64,000 nucleotides of DNA from an uncultured Ruminococcus sp. (GCA_902766745.1 CACXES010000046.1:1-64000), one strand, 5' to 3'; counted from the first letter of the stretch, positions 43,762 to 51,814 are shown. Notes: generated by a model not told the origin, from the sequence alone. Numbers and translations are program-made.

Positions 43762-45291
43762 ATGAGCAAAAAACCATATGCTTTAATTATAATGGACGGC
43801 TTCGGAGTAAACGAGCGTCACGAGGGGAATGCGATTTATGCCGCAAATACCCCGAATCTTGATAAATATTTGAAGGAATGTCCGAACTCCATTGTTCATG
43901 CCTCGGGTATGGACGTGGGTTTGCCCGAAGGGCAGATGGGTAACTCTGAGGTGGGACATACCAACATCGGTGCCGGACGAATAGTTTATCAGGAGCTTAC
44001 AAGAATTACAAAATCAATAAATGACGGAGACTTTTTTGAAAACCCCGTCCTCTGTGCCGCTATGGAAAATTGCAAGAAAAACGGCACGGCTCTGCACCTG
44101 ATGGGACTTCTGTCAAGCGGCGGAGTGCACAGCCATAACACACACCTGTACGGACTTTTGGATATGGCAAAGAGAAACGGCATCTCCAAGGTATATGTTC
44201 ACGCATTTCTGGACGGACGTGATGTGCCGCCTTCGTCTGCGGCGGATTTTGCAGAGGAGCTTGTGGCGAAAATTCGTGAAATCGGTGTCGGTGATATTGC
44301 CACGGTTATGGGCAGATATTATGCAATGGACAGAGATAACCGCTGGGAAAGAGTTGAAAAGGCGTACAAGGCCATGGTTCTCGGTGAAGGAAACAAGTGC
44401 GGAAGTGCGGTAACTGCGATTAAATCCAGCTATAATGATGATGTTACCGATGAATTTGTTATTCCGACTGTTATTGAAAGAGACGGAAGCCCCGTCGGTA
44501 CAATAGGCGAAAATGATTCTGTTGTATTCTTCAACTTCAGACCCGATCGTGCAAGAGAGATAACCCGTACGATAGTTGACCCGGATTTCAGCGGCTTTGA
44601 GCGGAATTTCTTTAAGACATTTTTTGTATGTATGACTCAGTACGATGCGTCAATGCCCAATGTAGAGGTTGCGTTCAAGCCTGAAACTCTGATAAATACC
44701 TTTGGCGAGTATGTGAGCAAAAAAGGAATGACACAGCTCAGAATTGCCGAGACAGAGAAGTATGCTCATGTTACATTCTTCTTCAACGGCGGCGTTGAAG
44801 AGGTGTATGAAGGCGAGGACAGAGTGCTCGTAAATTCTCCGAAGGTTGCGACCTATGACTTACAGCCGGAAATGAGCGCACCCGAGGTGTGTGAAAAGGT
44901 TGTTGAGAGAATCAAGAGCGGCGAGTACGATTTAATTGTTTTGAACTATGCGAACTGTGACATGGTCGGACATACGGGTGTGTTTGATGCGGCGGTCAAG
45001 GCGGTTGAAACCGTTGATACCTGTGTCGGAAAGACTGTTGATGCAATTCTTGAAATGGGTGGAGTTGCGCTGATTACCGCTGATCACGGCAATGCGGATC
45101 AGATGGTGGATTATGATACACGGTCTCCGTTTACGGCACATACAACAAATGTTGTACCTCTTGTCCTTGTGGGAGCAGACGATAAGAAGTTGAAAAACGG
45201 ACGGCTTGCGGATTTGGCGCCTACCATGCTTGACCTTATGGGGCTTGACAAGCCTGAGGAAATGACAGGGGAAAGCCTGCTTGAGAAATAA
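43762..45291 (+). CDS. gpmI: 2,3-Bisphosphoglycerate-independent phosphoglycerate mutase
   Basis: 509 residues from ATG 43762, a Mn-dependent alkaline phosphatase-fold mutase. Metal site IMDGFGVNE (about 10-18), phosphoserine in [17 protein letters not shown] (about 55-71), [13 protein letters not shown] (about 186-198), FRPDRARE (about 256-263), second metal motif [14 protein letters not shown] (about 434-447). AGAAAGG (43742-43748) is 13 bases from the ATG. Last gene of the core chromosome before the element. Confidence 0.97.
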   Translation: MSKKPYALIIMDGFGVNERHEGNAIYAANTPNLDKYLKECPNSIVHASGMDVGLPEGQMGNSEVGHTNIGAGRIVYQELTRITKSINDGDFFENPVLCAAMENCKKNGTALHLMGLLSSGGVHSHNTHLYGLLDMAKRNGISKVYVHAFLDGRDVPPSSAADFAEELVAKIREIGVGDIATVMGRYYAMDRDNRWERVEKAYKAMVLGEGNKCGSAVTAIKSSYNDDVTDEFVIPTVIERDGSPVGTIGENDSVVFFNFRPDRAREITRTIVDPDFSGFERNFFKTFFVCMTQYDASMPNVEVAFKPETLINTFGEYVSKKGMTQLRIAETEKYAHVTFFFNGGVEEVYEGEDRVLVNSPKVATYDLQPEMSAPEVCEKVVERIKSGEYDLIVLNYANCDMVGHTGVFDAAVKAVETVDTCVGKTVDAILEMGGVALITADHGNADQMVDYDTRSPFTAHTTNVVPLVLVGADDKKLKNGRLADLAPTMLDLMGLDKPEEMTGESLLEK

Positions 45292-45360
45292 AAACTGATT
45301 TGTAAACCGAGTAATATTTAAGATTCGGTTTTAAATAGGCATCATAGAAAATGGCATAAC

Positions 45361-45394
45361 AAAAGGGTTTGGAGAATCTCCAAACCCTTATTTT
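45361..45394. terminator. Bidirectional terminator between gpmI and the rubrerythrin fragment
   Basis: AAGGGTTTGGAGA (45363-45375) pairs with TCTCCAAACCCTT (45377-45389), with A- and T-runs on both sides. Confidence 0.9.
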
Positions 45395-45405
45395 ACTTGA
45401 TTAAA

Positions 45406-45474
45406 TTAACCGAAGTATCTCTTAAGCATACCTTCAAAGCCCTTACCGTGTCTTGCTTCGTCTTGAAACTGCAT
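45406..45474 (-). pseudogene. 3' fragment of a rubrerythrin-like gene (element junction)
   Basis: Reading the minus strand from 45474 gives MQFQDEARHGKGFEGMLKRY followed by FG and a stop, 22 codons that match the C-terminus of rubrerythrin/ferritin-family NADH peroxidases. The rest of the gene is missing from the window: upstream sequence is unrelated. The mobile element has therefore very likely inserted in this gene, and 45406-45474 is the chromosomal side of the junction. A GAGGTG seven bases before the ATG (on the element side) might still allow translation of the fragment. Confidence 0.75.
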
Positions 45475-45533
45475 TTGCGATCACCTCGTATTTACTGCGT
45501 TTGTGGGACTTTTTGCCCCTGACGATTTTAGCA

Positions 45534-45572
45534 TTTCCCACGGATTTCCCACGTAAATTTTGTTTCCCACGG
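45534..45572 (-). repeat. Three direct repeats at the element end (possible recombinase arm sites)
   Basis: TTTCCCACG occurs at 45534, 45545 and 45563 on the plus strand, i.e. CGTGGGAAA three times on the minus strand, between the excisionase gene and the rubrerythrin junction. Tyrosine recombinases of Tn916 type bind short direct repeats near element ends; a role as arm or Xis sites is inferred. Confidence 0.6.
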
Positions 45573-45575
45573 AGG

Positions 45576-45827
45576 TTATTTTTGAACACCTTCATCGGGT
45601 TTCGTGGCTAATATCTCATCGAAATCCAAACCGTCATTTTTCTCTAAGAATTCTATCAGTGCTTTTCTTGTAACTTTTCTGCATCCGAGCTTTGTAGAAC
45701 GAAGTAAGCCCTTATTAATCAAAGCATAGACATAATTCTTATTTACTTTAAGTAGTCCTGCTACTTCCTTTATAGTATACACTAAATCTTCGTTTTTGTC
45801 AATGATTCGGTCGGTTTTTTGCATCAT
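45576..45827 (-). CDS. xis: Excisionase-family (HTH_17) DNA-binding protein
   Basis: 83 residues with a MerR-like winged helix-turn-helix, YTIKEVAGLLKVNKNYVYAL (about 17-36) followed by KLGCRKVTRKALIEFLEKN, the usual layout of excisionases that bend DNA at the element end and set integrase direction. AGGAGG lies upstream of the paired ATGs (45827/45824). Its stop is about 100 bases from the junction. An integrase gene would normally sit here and is absent. Confidence 0.8.
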   Translation of the reverse strand: MMQKTDRIIDKNEDLVYTIKEVAGLLKVNKNYVYALINKGLLRSTKLGCRKVTRKALIEFLEKNDGLDFDEILATKPDEGVQK

Positions 45828-45829
45828 TT

Positions 45830-46210
45830 TTATTCAACCTCCTTATATTTTAGCACTCCACAGTGAAAATGCTCGTTTAATTCCACTTTTAGTTTTTCTA
45901 ATCCACTTTTCTTTTGAACATAAACACTGTTAATATTCGTATCCAACAAAAAAGCTATCTCCAGTAGAGCTACATCATTTAATATGTTAAGTATTATGAT
46001 TATACGCTCTATTTTAGATAGCTTTAACAATCCATTTATTATAATAGCATTATCAATTTCCGTTCGCAGCATTGTTACTGCAATCTTATCGAGTATTTTC
46101 CTACTTTCCAAAGTTAATTCTCTGTCCGTAAAAACATATTCTTCTTTGTTATCATTTTTTTTAGTCAGGCACCAGTCAGTAATCATATATAACAAACTAA
46201 GCATTTCCAC
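45830..46210 (-). CDS. Sigma-70 region 4-like regulator
   Basis: 126 residues. The C-terminal half (KLSKIERIIIILNILNDVAL and LDTNINSVYVQKKSGLEKLK) resembles sigma region 4 / the sigma-like regulators of conjugative transposons; no region 2 is evident. Strong AAAGGAGGAG before ATG 46210. It ends two bases before the excisionase start, so it probably controls or is co-translated with it. A 340-nt structured leader precedes it. Confidence 0.65.
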   Translation of the reverse strand: MEMLSLLYMITDWCLTKKNDNKEEYVFTDRELTLESRKILDKIAVTMLRTEIDNAIIINGLLKLSKIERIIIILNILNDVALLEIAFLLDTNINSVYVQKKSGLEKLKVELNEHFHCGVLKYKEVE

Positions 46211-46554
46211 TCCTCCTTTCGTTCACGGTATGTATCGTGAACAGTGTCATGAACTGAGTATGCTGTCCGGCGCCTGTGGCTACAGGTCCATAGAAATCTC
46301 ATCTCTCCGCCTTCACTATGGCCGAGCCGCGGTTTACGGAAGTATCATTATACCCTCTACTTGTCATCGCGTTATATGGAAGCCACCCACATATAAGTGC
46401 TCTTGGTTCTGTTCGCCACGCAGACGGATAGCCGCTCTCAATAGAGGAATGTACCGGTCAGATTCAATATTAAGTTGTCAAAGAGCATTAGGGATGTCTT
46501 TTCATTAAGTAAGAACAGTAAAAAAAACATAAATCTAACCACCTTGAAAAAAAT
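46211..46554 (-). ncRNA. Long, hairpin-rich untranslated region upstream of the xis operon
   Basis: 383 bases separate the flanking genes and hold no convincing coding region. The stretch contains several short perfect hairpins (given in plus-strand order): GTTCACG/CGTGAAC (46221-46242) directly before the ribosome binding site, CCTGT/ACAGG (46273-46286), CCATAG/CTATGG (about 46288-46321), TATATG/CATATA (46374-46396), CTCT/AGAG (46436-46447). It begins after a terminator and lacks an obvious consensus promoter. It could be a leader RNA, a separate small RNA, or an antitermination target. No known family recognised. Confidence 0.45.
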
Positions 46555-46589
46555 TTTTTGAAAAAGGTCCCGGATTTCTCCGAGACCTT
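46555..46589 (-). terminator. Terminator after the Orf8-like gene
   Basis: Stem 46564-46574 with 46579-46589 (AAGGTCCCGGA / TCCGAGACCTT, one wobble), loop of four; on the minus strand followed by TTTTT. Confidence 0.9.
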
Positions 46590-46593
46590 AATT

Positions 46594-46785
46594 TTATATA
46601 TTAAACTTAGATATTTTTAGTGCTATCCGAATGAGTATGTATTGACGTAGATCTTCATCATATTCACCATCAATAAAACAATATTTGTTTATCAATGGTT
46701 CATACATCTCAATAATCTTTTCTAGTGCTTTATGCTCACCAGCAATAGCAGCTTGTAAAACAAAATGGAAATCATTGCTTGTCAT
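46594..46785 (-). CDS. HTH_16-type small regulator (Tn916 Orf8-like)
   Basis: 63 residues matching the HTH_16 domain found in Tn916-family Orf8 (FHFVLQAAIAGEHKALEKII and EYDEDLRQYILIRIALKI). In Tn916, Orf7 and Orf8 drive transfer gene expression. ATG 46785 overlaps the end of the sigma-like gene (ATGA at 46785-46782), implying coupling. GGCGGTGA is the likely ribosome binding site inside the previous gene. Confidence 0.82.
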   Translation of the reverse strand: MTSNDFHFVLQAAIAGEHKALEKIIEMYEPLINKYCFIDGEYDEDLRQYILIRIALKISKFNI

Positions 46786-47195
46786 GAATCACCACCGCCT
46801 TTTCCAAGCTTCTTCCGCAACAATTTAATTGCTCTTAATTTCTGATTGTACACATACTGAGGAGAGCAATTGAGATGTTTTGCGATGAATTCGGGCTTGA
46901 CCTCATCCACAAATAGCATTTTTAAAATTTTTTGTTTCATCAAAGGTAACTCATAAAATGCCTTCGCTAACCGTTCTTCTTCAAAATCGAATTCATCTTT
47001 TCCAACAGGTATCGGAATATCTTTATAGTCAACCAAAAATTCATCCTCAAACAAACTATCAATAGATATTGTGATAACCTCTTTTTTGTATTCCTCTAAA
47101 TAATTAATTTTTGCGTTTTTTATTAATTTTTCTAACCATACAGTGAACCGCGCACGCAAAGCGTCATGCTCACCATCGACCTGTCTGTGATACAT
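46782..47195 (-). CDS. Sigma-70 family-like regulator (Tn916 Orf7-like)
   Basis: 137 residues from ATG 47195, six bases after AGGAGG. Ends with a sigma region 4 motif, LPLMKQKILKMLFVDEVKPE then IAKHLNCSPQYVYNQKLRAI (about 90-128). The middle is acidic (GKDEFDFEEERLAKAF). Paired with the HTH_16 gene as in Tn916 Orf7/Orf8. The leader contains a terminator-like hairpin (47326-47371) and a perfect 8-bp inverted repeat (CATGCCAT-G-ATGGCATG, 47239-47255). Confidence 0.82.
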   Translation of the reverse strand: MYHRQVDGEHDALRARFTVWLEKLIKNAKINYLEEYKKEVITISIDSLFEDEFLVDYKDIPIPVGKDEFDFEEERLAKAFYELPLMKQKILKMLFVDEVKPEFIAKHLNCSPQYVYNQKLRAIKLLRKKLGKGGGDS

Positions 47196-47325
47196 GATGA
47201 TGCCTCCTTTTCGGCACACCACCACGACAGGTGTGCAACATGCCATGATGGCATGCTGTGATTAGTAAATATTAAATGAGAAACCACAGTCATTAAAACA
47301 TTGGAATCACCCCCTTTCTCGAAAG

Positions 47326-47371
47326 AAAACAAAAAACGGCCATACCTCACCTGTGCGGGGTATAACCGTTT
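47326..47371 (-). terminator. Terminator/attenuator in the leader of the Orf7-like gene
   Basis: AAACGG..ATACC (47334-47346) pairs with GGTAT..CCGTTT (47359-47371) with a two-base internal loop; on the minus strand the T-run TTTTTTGTTTTC follows. It lies between the XRE gene and the sigma-like gene, so it may both end the first and attenuate the second. Confidence 0.8.
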
Positions 47372-47478
47372 AACGCAATACAAACAATGAACAAACTGCA
47401 AAGTTGCCCATTTACATTTGATTTTATATTTTCTTGTAGTCTTTACTTTAACAATATCTCCTTATCATATGTAGCCTC

Positions 47479-47820
47479 CTATTTTGATGAATCGTATTTG
47501 TCAAAATGATCTAAAAGACTAACAATCATATCACAAACAACAAGTTTTTTGTCAAGCGAATACTTCTCAATTCTATCTGATATATCCTTTAAATAAATCT
47601 TTTCAGGAAATTTGCTGTCTTTAACAAGCAACTGATCAACCGTAACATTTAAGGCATTTGCAATTGACACAATTGCTTCAAGGCTGGGTGTTGTTCTATT
47701 GTTTTCCAATTGACCTATATAGGAATCGCTGTAATTTGTCATTGCTGCGAGATCTTTTTGCAAAAGTCCTTGAATTTTGCGATATTTCTTTATGTTTTTT
47801 CCTAATGCAACATAATCCAC
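47479..47820 (-). CDS. XRE-family transcriptional repressor
   Basis: 113 residues. Cro/CI helix-turn-helix at residues 5-62 (NIKKYRKIQGLLQKDLAAMT, then NYSDSYIGQLENNRTTPSLE). Comparable in position to Orf9 of Tn916, which represses the Orf7/8 genes. Start is GTG 47820 after GAGGAGAAG. A possible promoter is TTGTCG-N17-TATTAT just upstream. Confidence 0.88.
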   Translation of the reverse strand: MDYVALGKNIKKYRKIQGLLQKDLAAMTNYSDSYIGQLENNRTTPSLEAIVSIANALNVTVDQLLVKDSKFPEKIYLKDISDRIEKYSLDKKLVVCDMIVSLLDHFDKYDSSK

Positions 47821-47948
47821 TTTAATCTTCTCCTCTATAATATATTATACATCATATTTCGACAATGCGGTGCGCTTAGGTGGTTGGGTATACGCAGTAA
47901 TAGTGGTTTATGAGCATTATTTTACCAAGAAAATTAACCTACAAAACA

Positions 47949-47981
47949 AATAAGCCTGACTAACAGTAGTACAGGCTTATT
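47949..47981 (-). terminator. Terminator of the parM-parR operon
   Basis: AATAAGCCTG (47949-47958) pairs with CAGGCTTATT (47972-47981); minus strand followed by TGTTTTGT. Confidence 0.85.
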
Positions 47982-47992
47982 GTTGGTTATAT

Positions 47993-48361
47993 TTAGAACT
48001 GGTCAAGATTATCAAGCATTATAGCAATATTTTTATCCAGACTATCCGCATCAATACTATTGGCAGCAGTCTGTGTGTTATCAGTGATTTGCATATTTGC
48101 TATTGTTTCAGCAACCAATTCCCGTACCATTTGCTCAATTTTTTCTTTACTGTGAGCAGATGGTGATGCCGTGATTTTTATCTCGATTTTCCCATGAGCA
48201 TTTTCAAGCTCTGGGTGTTTGTCAATATATTCGCTCAGCACATCAACAATTAAACTGCTCTTACGATTCCCAAGCCGTTCCAGAAGCTCTCCGACACGTC
48301 TTTCTTTTTCTGTGTTGCCGCCAAAGCCAAGCGAATAGCGATATTTACCGTCCTTGAACAT
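47993..48361 (-). CDS. ParR-like centromere-binding protein (ribbon-helix-helix)
   Basis: 122 residues. The N-terminal part (YRYSLGFGGNTEKERRVGEL, then LERLGNRKSSLIVDVLSEYI) reads as a strand followed by two helices, as in ribbon-helix-helix ParR adaptors. The C-terminal half is acidic and probably contacts the filament. Position immediately after parM, 15 bases apart with GGGGG as ribosome binding site, supports the partition role. Homology itself is weak. Confidence 0.68.
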   Translation of the reverse strand: MFKDGKYRYSLGFGGNTEKERRVGELLERLGNRKSSLIVDVLSEYIDKHPELENAHGKIEIKITASPSAHSKEKIEQMVRELVAETIANMQITDNTQTAANSIDADSLDKNIAIMLDNLDQF

Positions 48362-48376
48362 TACAATCCCCCTGTT

Positions 48377-49294
48377 CTACGAGGTTAGTTTAGAAAGCTT
48401 CATCCGTCCAAGCATATCATATCCTATTGTATTAGCATTTGTTGAAGAAATAAATTCAGCCTTCGCAACTAAGGGAGAATTCTCTATAAACGGACGAAGC
48501 AAAATGCTGCCACCACCAACAAATATTGCCGGATTAGAACGCAGATCAACCTGCAGTTCTCGGAGTTGATCCAAAATGCCTTTGGCGTGTATCCTCGTTT
48601 CTGCAACGATTGCATCTTTTACCTCTTGTGGGAGAATTGTCTCTTTTCCGCTGAGCACCGCACTGACATGCTCATCATCAATATTCATATTGTGCAGAAT
48701 ATTAACTTTTCGCGCAATCTCGTTATTCATGGTGATGATACCTGATTCAAGACTGCGGCAAAACTGCATGTCCGGTTTGCCGTTACGAAGAAGCAATACG
48801 TCAGTAGTGTATCCGCCAATATCTACAATAAACATTCTCATTGTATTAACAATAAGATTGCTTTTAGGAACAACTGCCGCATAAGCCTGCGGAAATACCA
48901 TAACGTGATTGATAACAATGCAGTACGGTTTGTCGTTATAAACGAAACGAACCTCATTTTCTCTTTTGAAGTAATTTGCAAAACGGTCCTTTAATACGCC
49001 GTAATGCTCCGGTGGAAGACCTACAGCGAGGTCAACGGTTTCTACAGGCACATATCTGCCCGTAGACTCAAGTTCTTTGGCAATGGCGAACAATGTAAGA
49101 ATAAAGTATCTTTCATCCTCGGTTTTGTCCATCATATATGTAATTCTTTTACTGCTGAGCGTCCAGTAGCGTCCATCATACTCCAGAACTTCGTCATTGA
49201 TATGCGGTTTTACAGTATGTTCGGATAACCCCGAAATGAAAGAGTGGTTCACGGTTTTAATAGCAGAATTACCGTGGTCAATTGAAATTAACAT
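48377..49294 (-). CDS. parM: ParM/StbA-type actin-like plasmid segregation ATPase
   Basis: 305 residues with the actin-fold nucleotide motifs: ISIDHGNSAIKT (phosphate 1, residues 3-14), FIVDIGGYTTDVLLL (phosphate 2, about 164-178) and FVGGGSILLRPF (adenosine, about 271-282). Forms filaments that push replicated DNA apart, with the ParR adaptor bound to a centromere. CTGGAGG precedes ATG 49294. A partition system implies that the element replicates, or once did, outside the chromosome. Confidence 0.92.
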   Translation of the reverse strand: MLISIDHGNSAIKTVNHSFISGLSEHTVKPHINDEVLEYDGRYWTLSSKRITYMMDKTEDERYFILTLFAIAKELESTGRYVPVETVDLAVGLPPEHYGVLKDRFANYFKRENEVRFVYNDKPYCIVINHVMVFPQAYAAVVPKSNLIVNTMRMFIVDIGGYTTDVLLLRNGKPDMQFCRSLESGIITMNNEIARKVNILHNMNIDDEHVSAVLSGKETILPQEVKDAIVAETRIHAKGILDQLRELQVDLRSNPAIFVGGGSILLRPFIENSPLVAKAEFISSTNANTIGYDMLGRMKLSKLTS

Positions 49295-49389
49295 TTTGAA
49301 TACCTCCAGTTTTTATTATACTATATAAATTACACATTATAAAATGCGTATTTACAACAAAAATGCGTTTTAATCTATCGAATGAGCAT
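49295..49389 (-). promoter_or_regulatory. Promoter and candidate parC region upstream of parM
   Basis: TATAAT on the minus strand (about 49322-49317) with a weak TTTATA 17 bp upstream. AAAATGCGT occurs twice (about 49341 and 49359 on the plus strand) in a very AT-rich setting. ParR binds direct repeats next to the parM promoter, so this is the best place for a centromere, although two copies are few. Confidence 0.4.
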
Positions 49390-49424
49390 ATAAAATGAGG
49401 CATAGCACAGTGCCATACCTCATT
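49390..49424 (-). terminator. Terminator after the primase-like gene
   Basis: AATGAGG...GCA (49394-49406) pairs with the complementary stretch ending in CCTCATT (49418-49424), with wobble pairs; minus strand followed by TTAT. Confidence 0.82.
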
Positions 49425-49430
49425 CCATAC

Positions 49431-50495
49431 TTACTGTGATTTTCTGCGTTTGAGTAAATATTCCCAAACAAAATCATCGAGTCCTTTGTACCTTGGATCC
49501 CACACATAGGTTCCGTACTTGAAATTCATATTTCCAAGAAGCTCAAGCAATTTCTTATAAGCATCCCTGACATAGTAGTTTGTAGCCATATCCATATCGA
49601 AGGCTGTCATTATTTCGCTTAATCCTTCTTTCCTAAGAACAGTAAGAGTCTTTTCCAACTGTGTCAGCGTATTTACTCCAGGAACTGCTATAACTGTAAG
49701 TCCCGTGAGCGTATGTACGACATCAGCTTTCATGGGTCCTTCGGTAAGTAGTGACATAGGTCTTACAGGACCGACAATGTGAGTCCAGCTTTCAGCTCGG
49801 CACCCGTCTTTCATATCGGTACTTGAAACCCATCTGAATTTACGCTTTTCAACATTGTCTCTGCGGATTTGAAGCCCTTGTATTCTGCATTGCATATCCC
49901 GGACAGGAATGAGAATACCTCTCTCGTTTTGATAAAAAGACCATTCCCCGGCAGAAGTACGATAGAAACCGGGTACACCTGCAAGATAACATCCCTCAGA
50001 CTGAAGCTGTTTGGCGATAGCCGTCATACCAACAACAGGAGTCGTTTTATAACCAAGTTTCACAATGTTTTCATCACTGAGTCCACGATTTATAAGATTT
50101 TGCCTGTGGTCCTGCGCAAGTGATAGTTTTGCCAATAATGCAGTGTATGTCGCATGACGAGCTTCAATGTCCGTAACAGGACAGTCAATAACGGGAGTTG
50201 GTATAACTGTCTTTTTCTTGCGTTCGACTTTTTCGGGAGAACCAAGCCTTTTGAGAAGTTCTTTATGGACTTTGTCTCTCGGTGTATTTGTATATAACGC
50301 ATATAAGTCGAAAATCCCGCCGTAAATACCACATCTCGGACATCTGTAAACATCTTTCTTCACATTAATGTTAAGATGCTTATTTCGTGGCGAATCATCG
50401 CAACACGGACACTGAATATAGTACGAACTTCGTCCGTTTGACGGCATCGGTAAACCGAGCAATGATATTACATCCGTAATATGAAATTTCTCCAT
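49431..50495 (-). CDS. DNA primase-like protein (CHC2 zinc finger plus Toprim)
   Basis: 354 residues from ATG 50495, five bases after AGGAG. Zinc finger with CPCC (about 28-31) and CPRC (about 54-57) followed by the typical GGIFDLY turn. The central DnaG-like region includes INRGLSDENIVKLGYK; a Toprim-like core includes LLTEGPMKADVVHTL (about 252-266, Glu conserved) and MTAFDMDMATN (about 302-312, Asp-x-Asp). It would prime DNA replication of the element. Confidence 0.85.
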   Translation of the reverse strand: MEKFHITDVISLLGLPMPSNGRSSYYIQCPCCDDSPRNKHLNINVKKDVYRCPRCGIYGGIFDLYALYTNTPRDKVHKELLKRLGSPEKVERKKKTVIPTPVIDCPVTDIEARHATYTALLAKLSLAQDHRQNLINRGLSDENIVKLGYKTTPVVGMTAIAKQLQSEGCYLAGVPGFYRTSAGEWSFYQNERGILIPVRDMQCRIQGLQIRRDNVEKRKFRWVSSTDMKDGCRAESWTHIVGPVRPMSLLTEGPMKADVVHTLTGLTVIAVPGVNTLTQLEKTLTVLRKEGLSEIMTAFDMDMATNYYVRDAYKKLLELLGNMNFKYGTYVWDPRYKGLDDFVWEYLLKRRKSQ

Positions 50496-50548
50496 ACAGC
50501 CTCCTTTCCGGGGATGGCCTGTGACCACCCCCTGATTCACCGGGTTTG

Positions 50549-51352
50549 TTATTCATTGGCTGCTTCCTGAGTCTGAGCCATTGCATAGTCGCATATAAGC
50601 TGTGCGGCTTCTTTTATTTTTTCATCACCGCTGAACTTGGTAGCTATCCATACAATAGCGTTCTGGTCTTCCCGTAAGACTTCACCAAGCGATTTTCCGT
50701 TATGCTTTGTAATCGGACAAGGAACCTTCATTGCTTCCTCAACCCTTTCCTCAAGGGACAACTCTTTTGGAGCTGCATCGGTAAAGGTTGGATCAACTGT
50801 GTATTCTTCATCCGTATTTACAGAGTTTTCTGCACTTACAGTACCGGGAGCAACTGTCTCAGATGTAGGTACAGTGGTTTCTGTTGTCGTATTTGGAGTA
50901 AGGTTTATATCGTCTCCCATTGTTTCAACGACATCTTCTCCTGCAACATCAAACTGCACACCGAAACCTGCATTACGCAGTGCAACGCCGACTGCTGCTG
51001 TCTGTGCCCATTCACGGGGAGATACGGATGGTTTATCAGGAAGAGGACTTCTGAACGCAGACGCTTCTGCAAGAAATTCATCCGGACCATCTTTGTAGCT
51101 TGGATATATTCTTGCAGTTGCAACAAAACCACCGCTTACAGGTTGTGCCTGCACCGCAATCTTACCCTGATTGTATTTCATCCTGAATATAGCTATTCGT
51201 ATCACTACCGGAAGTCTTTTGCGTGTCTCTCCGGTTTTAAGGTCTGTATATTCTACAGCGAAAGGTGTAGGATCAAATCCCTCAACCTTGTTTATGTCCT
51301 CTATGTACGGCATCATAGCCGCTTTCTTGTCATTCGAGTTATTTTGACTCAT
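50549..51352 (-). CDS. Unknown protein, possible single-strand annealing recombinase
   Basis: 267 residues. The N-terminal half (about 15-130) with RLPVVIRIAIFRMKYNQGKI, ATARIYPSYKDGPDEFLAEA and REWAQTAAVGVALRNAGFGV recalls Rad52/Sak-type annealases in layout. Then a Thr/Glu-rich linker (about 140-200), then a small domain with CPITKHNGKSLGEVL seen at the end of several phage recombination proteins. Being in one operon with the YqaJ exonuclease fits an exonuclease-annealase pair. No diagnostic motif proves it. AGGAGG precedes the ATG. Confidence 0.5.
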   Translation of the reverse strand: MSQNNSNDKKAAMMPYIEDINKVEGFDPTPFAVEYTDLKTGETRKRLPVVIRIAIFRMKYNQGKIAVQAQPVSGGFVATARIYPSYKDGPDEFLAEASAFRSPLPDKPSVSPREWAQTAAVGVALRNAGFGVQFDVAGEDVVETMGDDINLTPNTTTETTVPTSETVAPGTVSAENSVNTDEEYTVDPTFTDAAPKELSLEERVEEAMKVPCPITKHNGKSLGEVLREDQNAIVWIATKFSGDEKIKEAAQLICDYAMAQTQEAANE

Positions 51353-51355
51353 GAT

Positions 51356-51814
51356 TTAAGCCTCCTGTAAATTTATTGTTATATAGGTATCTCTGAACTG
51401 CAGCCACATCGGCAATACCGTATTGGCGCATTCCGAAATATACCTCTTATACTGATCCTGCGTTTCTGCAACGAAACTGGTGAATTTCTTCTGATTTGCA
51501 GAAATAATATCTGTAACAGCCTTTTCCGCAGTCTCGCGTCTCTTTTTCCCATTGTCATCGGTAGCAATACCGAATTTGTGGTCTTTCAAAAGATAACGGA
51601 GCGAAACATCAAAAATATTGTAGTGCTGTCCAAGTACCGATGTATCCATTGAAAGCGGTGCTGTTTTTACAAGCGATTGGAATGTTTCCAATACACTGAT
51701 ACGATAATTAAGTTCCTGCATCACAAGCAGTTCATCAAGCGGAAGACTGTTTGCTGCAATCTGTTCCTTTATATCTGCCTGTTTTTTCAGAAGTTGAGAT
51801 AAAATAGAAGCCAT
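51356..51814 (-). CDS. Unknown helical protein
   Basis: 152 residues, mostly helical. The first 60 residues look like a coiled coil (ILSQLLKKQADIKEQIAANS, ELNYRISVLETFQSLVKTAP). I recognise no family. GAAAGGAG precedes ATG 51814, and it stops four bases before the annealase-like gene, so it belongs to the recombination operon. Confidence 0.75.
   Translation of the reverse strand: MASILSQLLKKQADIKEQIAANSLPLDELLVMQELNYRISVLETFQSLVKTAPLSMDTSVLGQHYNIFDVSLRYLLKDHKFGIATDDNGKKRRETAEKAVTDIISANQKKFTSFVAETQDQYKRYISECANTVLPMWLQFRDTYITINLQEA

Noticed and set aside
45984-46508. Plus-strand reading frame of 174 codons across the sigma-like gene and its leader
   Set aside because: It runs antisense to a gene with strong ribosome binding site and known-type product, and has low-complexity Ser/Ile composition.
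47132-47401. Minus-strand reading frame of 89 codons overlapping the leader of the Orf7-like gene
   Set aside because: It covers the terminator hairpin, has odd Cys/Trp-rich composition, and no ribosome binding site; the overlapping 137-residue frame has both signal and homology.
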